A stretch of DNA of 32,201 nucleotides, taken from Clostridia bacterium (GTDB lineage: Bacteria; Bacillota; Clostridia; Christensenellales; Borkfalkiaceae). The position numbers and the translations under genes are program-made. Location of the stretch: positions 1 to 32,201 of the forward strand of contig JAFVWA010000157.1 of assembly GCA_017501885.1 (NCBI GenBank), read 5' to 3'. A model generated the notes under the pieces. It had not been told where the DNA came from. It ran no database searches and saw only the letters and a list, made by a program, of their open reading frames with translations. Of the stretch, positions 32,094 to 32,201 are shown piece after piece (within the stretch, counting starts at the first letter, position 1; each line of letters starts with the position of its first letter).

Positions 32094-32126
32094 AAAACTG
32101 AATATTTCCCCCGATTTCGGGGTTAT

Positions 32127-32201
32127 GCACCCTTAGCTCAATTGGATAGAGCGTTGGTCTACGGAACCAAAGGTTAGGAGTTCGAGCCTCTTAGGGTGCG
32201 C
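32127..32201 (+). tRNA. tRNA-Arg (anticodon ACG)
   Basis: GCACCCT pairs with AGGGTGC (32193-32199) as the acceptor stem. The D stem GCTC/GAGC, the anticodon stem TTGGT/ACCAA with loop CTACGGA, and the T arm AGGAG-TTCGAGC-CTCTT all fold. ACG reads CGN arginine codons after A-to-I editing. The window ends one base after the discriminator G, so it is not visible whether CCA is encoded. Confidence 0.93.

Noticed and set aside
1..32201. CRISPR array, insertion sequence, prophage or restriction system
   Set aside because: No regularly spaced repeats, transposase, integrase, phage structural or nuclease genes were seen anywhere in the window.

Overview
The window reads as part of the chromosome of a low-GC Gram-positive bacterium, most likely an uncultured member of the Clostridia (Bacillota). 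The reasons are the AT-rich sequence, strong AGGAGG-type ribosome binding sites, TTGACA/TATAAT promoters, the replication and cell-envelope genes typical of the Bacillota origin neighbourhood, exact 16-bp parS sites, and a YyaC-type sporulation gene. The species cannot be named from the sequence alone. Two promoters resemble the forespore sigma-F/sigma-G type, which suggests an endospore-forming lineage.

Layout. Bases 1-5.7 kb hold a co-directional run dnaN-rpmH-rnpA-yidD-yidC-jag, then a beta-lactamase-fold serine hydrolase. From 5.7 to 10.1 kb recF (minus) faces away from a dnaA-mnmG pair (plus). The ancestral rpmH/dnaA/dnaN/recF cluster is therefore present but rearranged: dnaN has been parted from dnaA and now leads the rpmH cluster. 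From 10.2 to 10.6 kb lies the RNase P RNA gene (minus), followed by a PHP-domain phosphoesterase. From 11.7 to 12.7 kb is a gene-poor stretch with its own minus-strand promoter, repeated Shine-Dalgarno/start-like motifs, two small interrupted reading frames and a sigma-G-like promoter. From 12.7 to 17.8 kb come an amino-acid kinase and a PepV-type peptidase (minus), radC-gltX (plus) and yyaC (minus). A CvpA-like membrane protein follows. The 963-bp intergenic region at 18.7-19.6 kb carries two exact parS sites, a third degenerate one and DnaA-box-like sequences. It lies directly upstream of ftsH-parA-parB. From 23.6 to 25.7 kb is a small accessory patch: a GNAT acetyltransferase, two unrecognised proteins, repeat elements and a lone XRE regulator bracketed by two identical hairpins. 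From 25.7 kb to the end are serS (minus), a DeoR-type regulator, cysE-cysS-alaS and tRNA-Arg genes.

How the genes fit together. The window combines replication initiation and repair (dnaN, dnaA, recF), chromosome segregation (parA, parB and parS), tRNA maturation and modification (rnpA, rnpB, mnmG), membrane protein insertion and quality control (yidD, yidC, ftsH), RNA binding (jag), and aminoacyl-tRNA supply (gltX, serS, cysS, alaS with cysE). Most genes are on the plus strand, as expected if the fork moves left to right and the origin lies at or left of the window start. The parS-rich gap at 19 kb would then be origin-proximal.

Most unusual items: the short AlaRS lacking the C-terminal domain, a broken tRNA-Arg next to an intact one, a YidC with a large extracytoplasmic insertion, the parS/DnaA-box intergenic region, the small interrupted genes at 11.9-12.5 kb, and the XRE regulator with duplicated operators. 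No complete new defence or mobile system was found.
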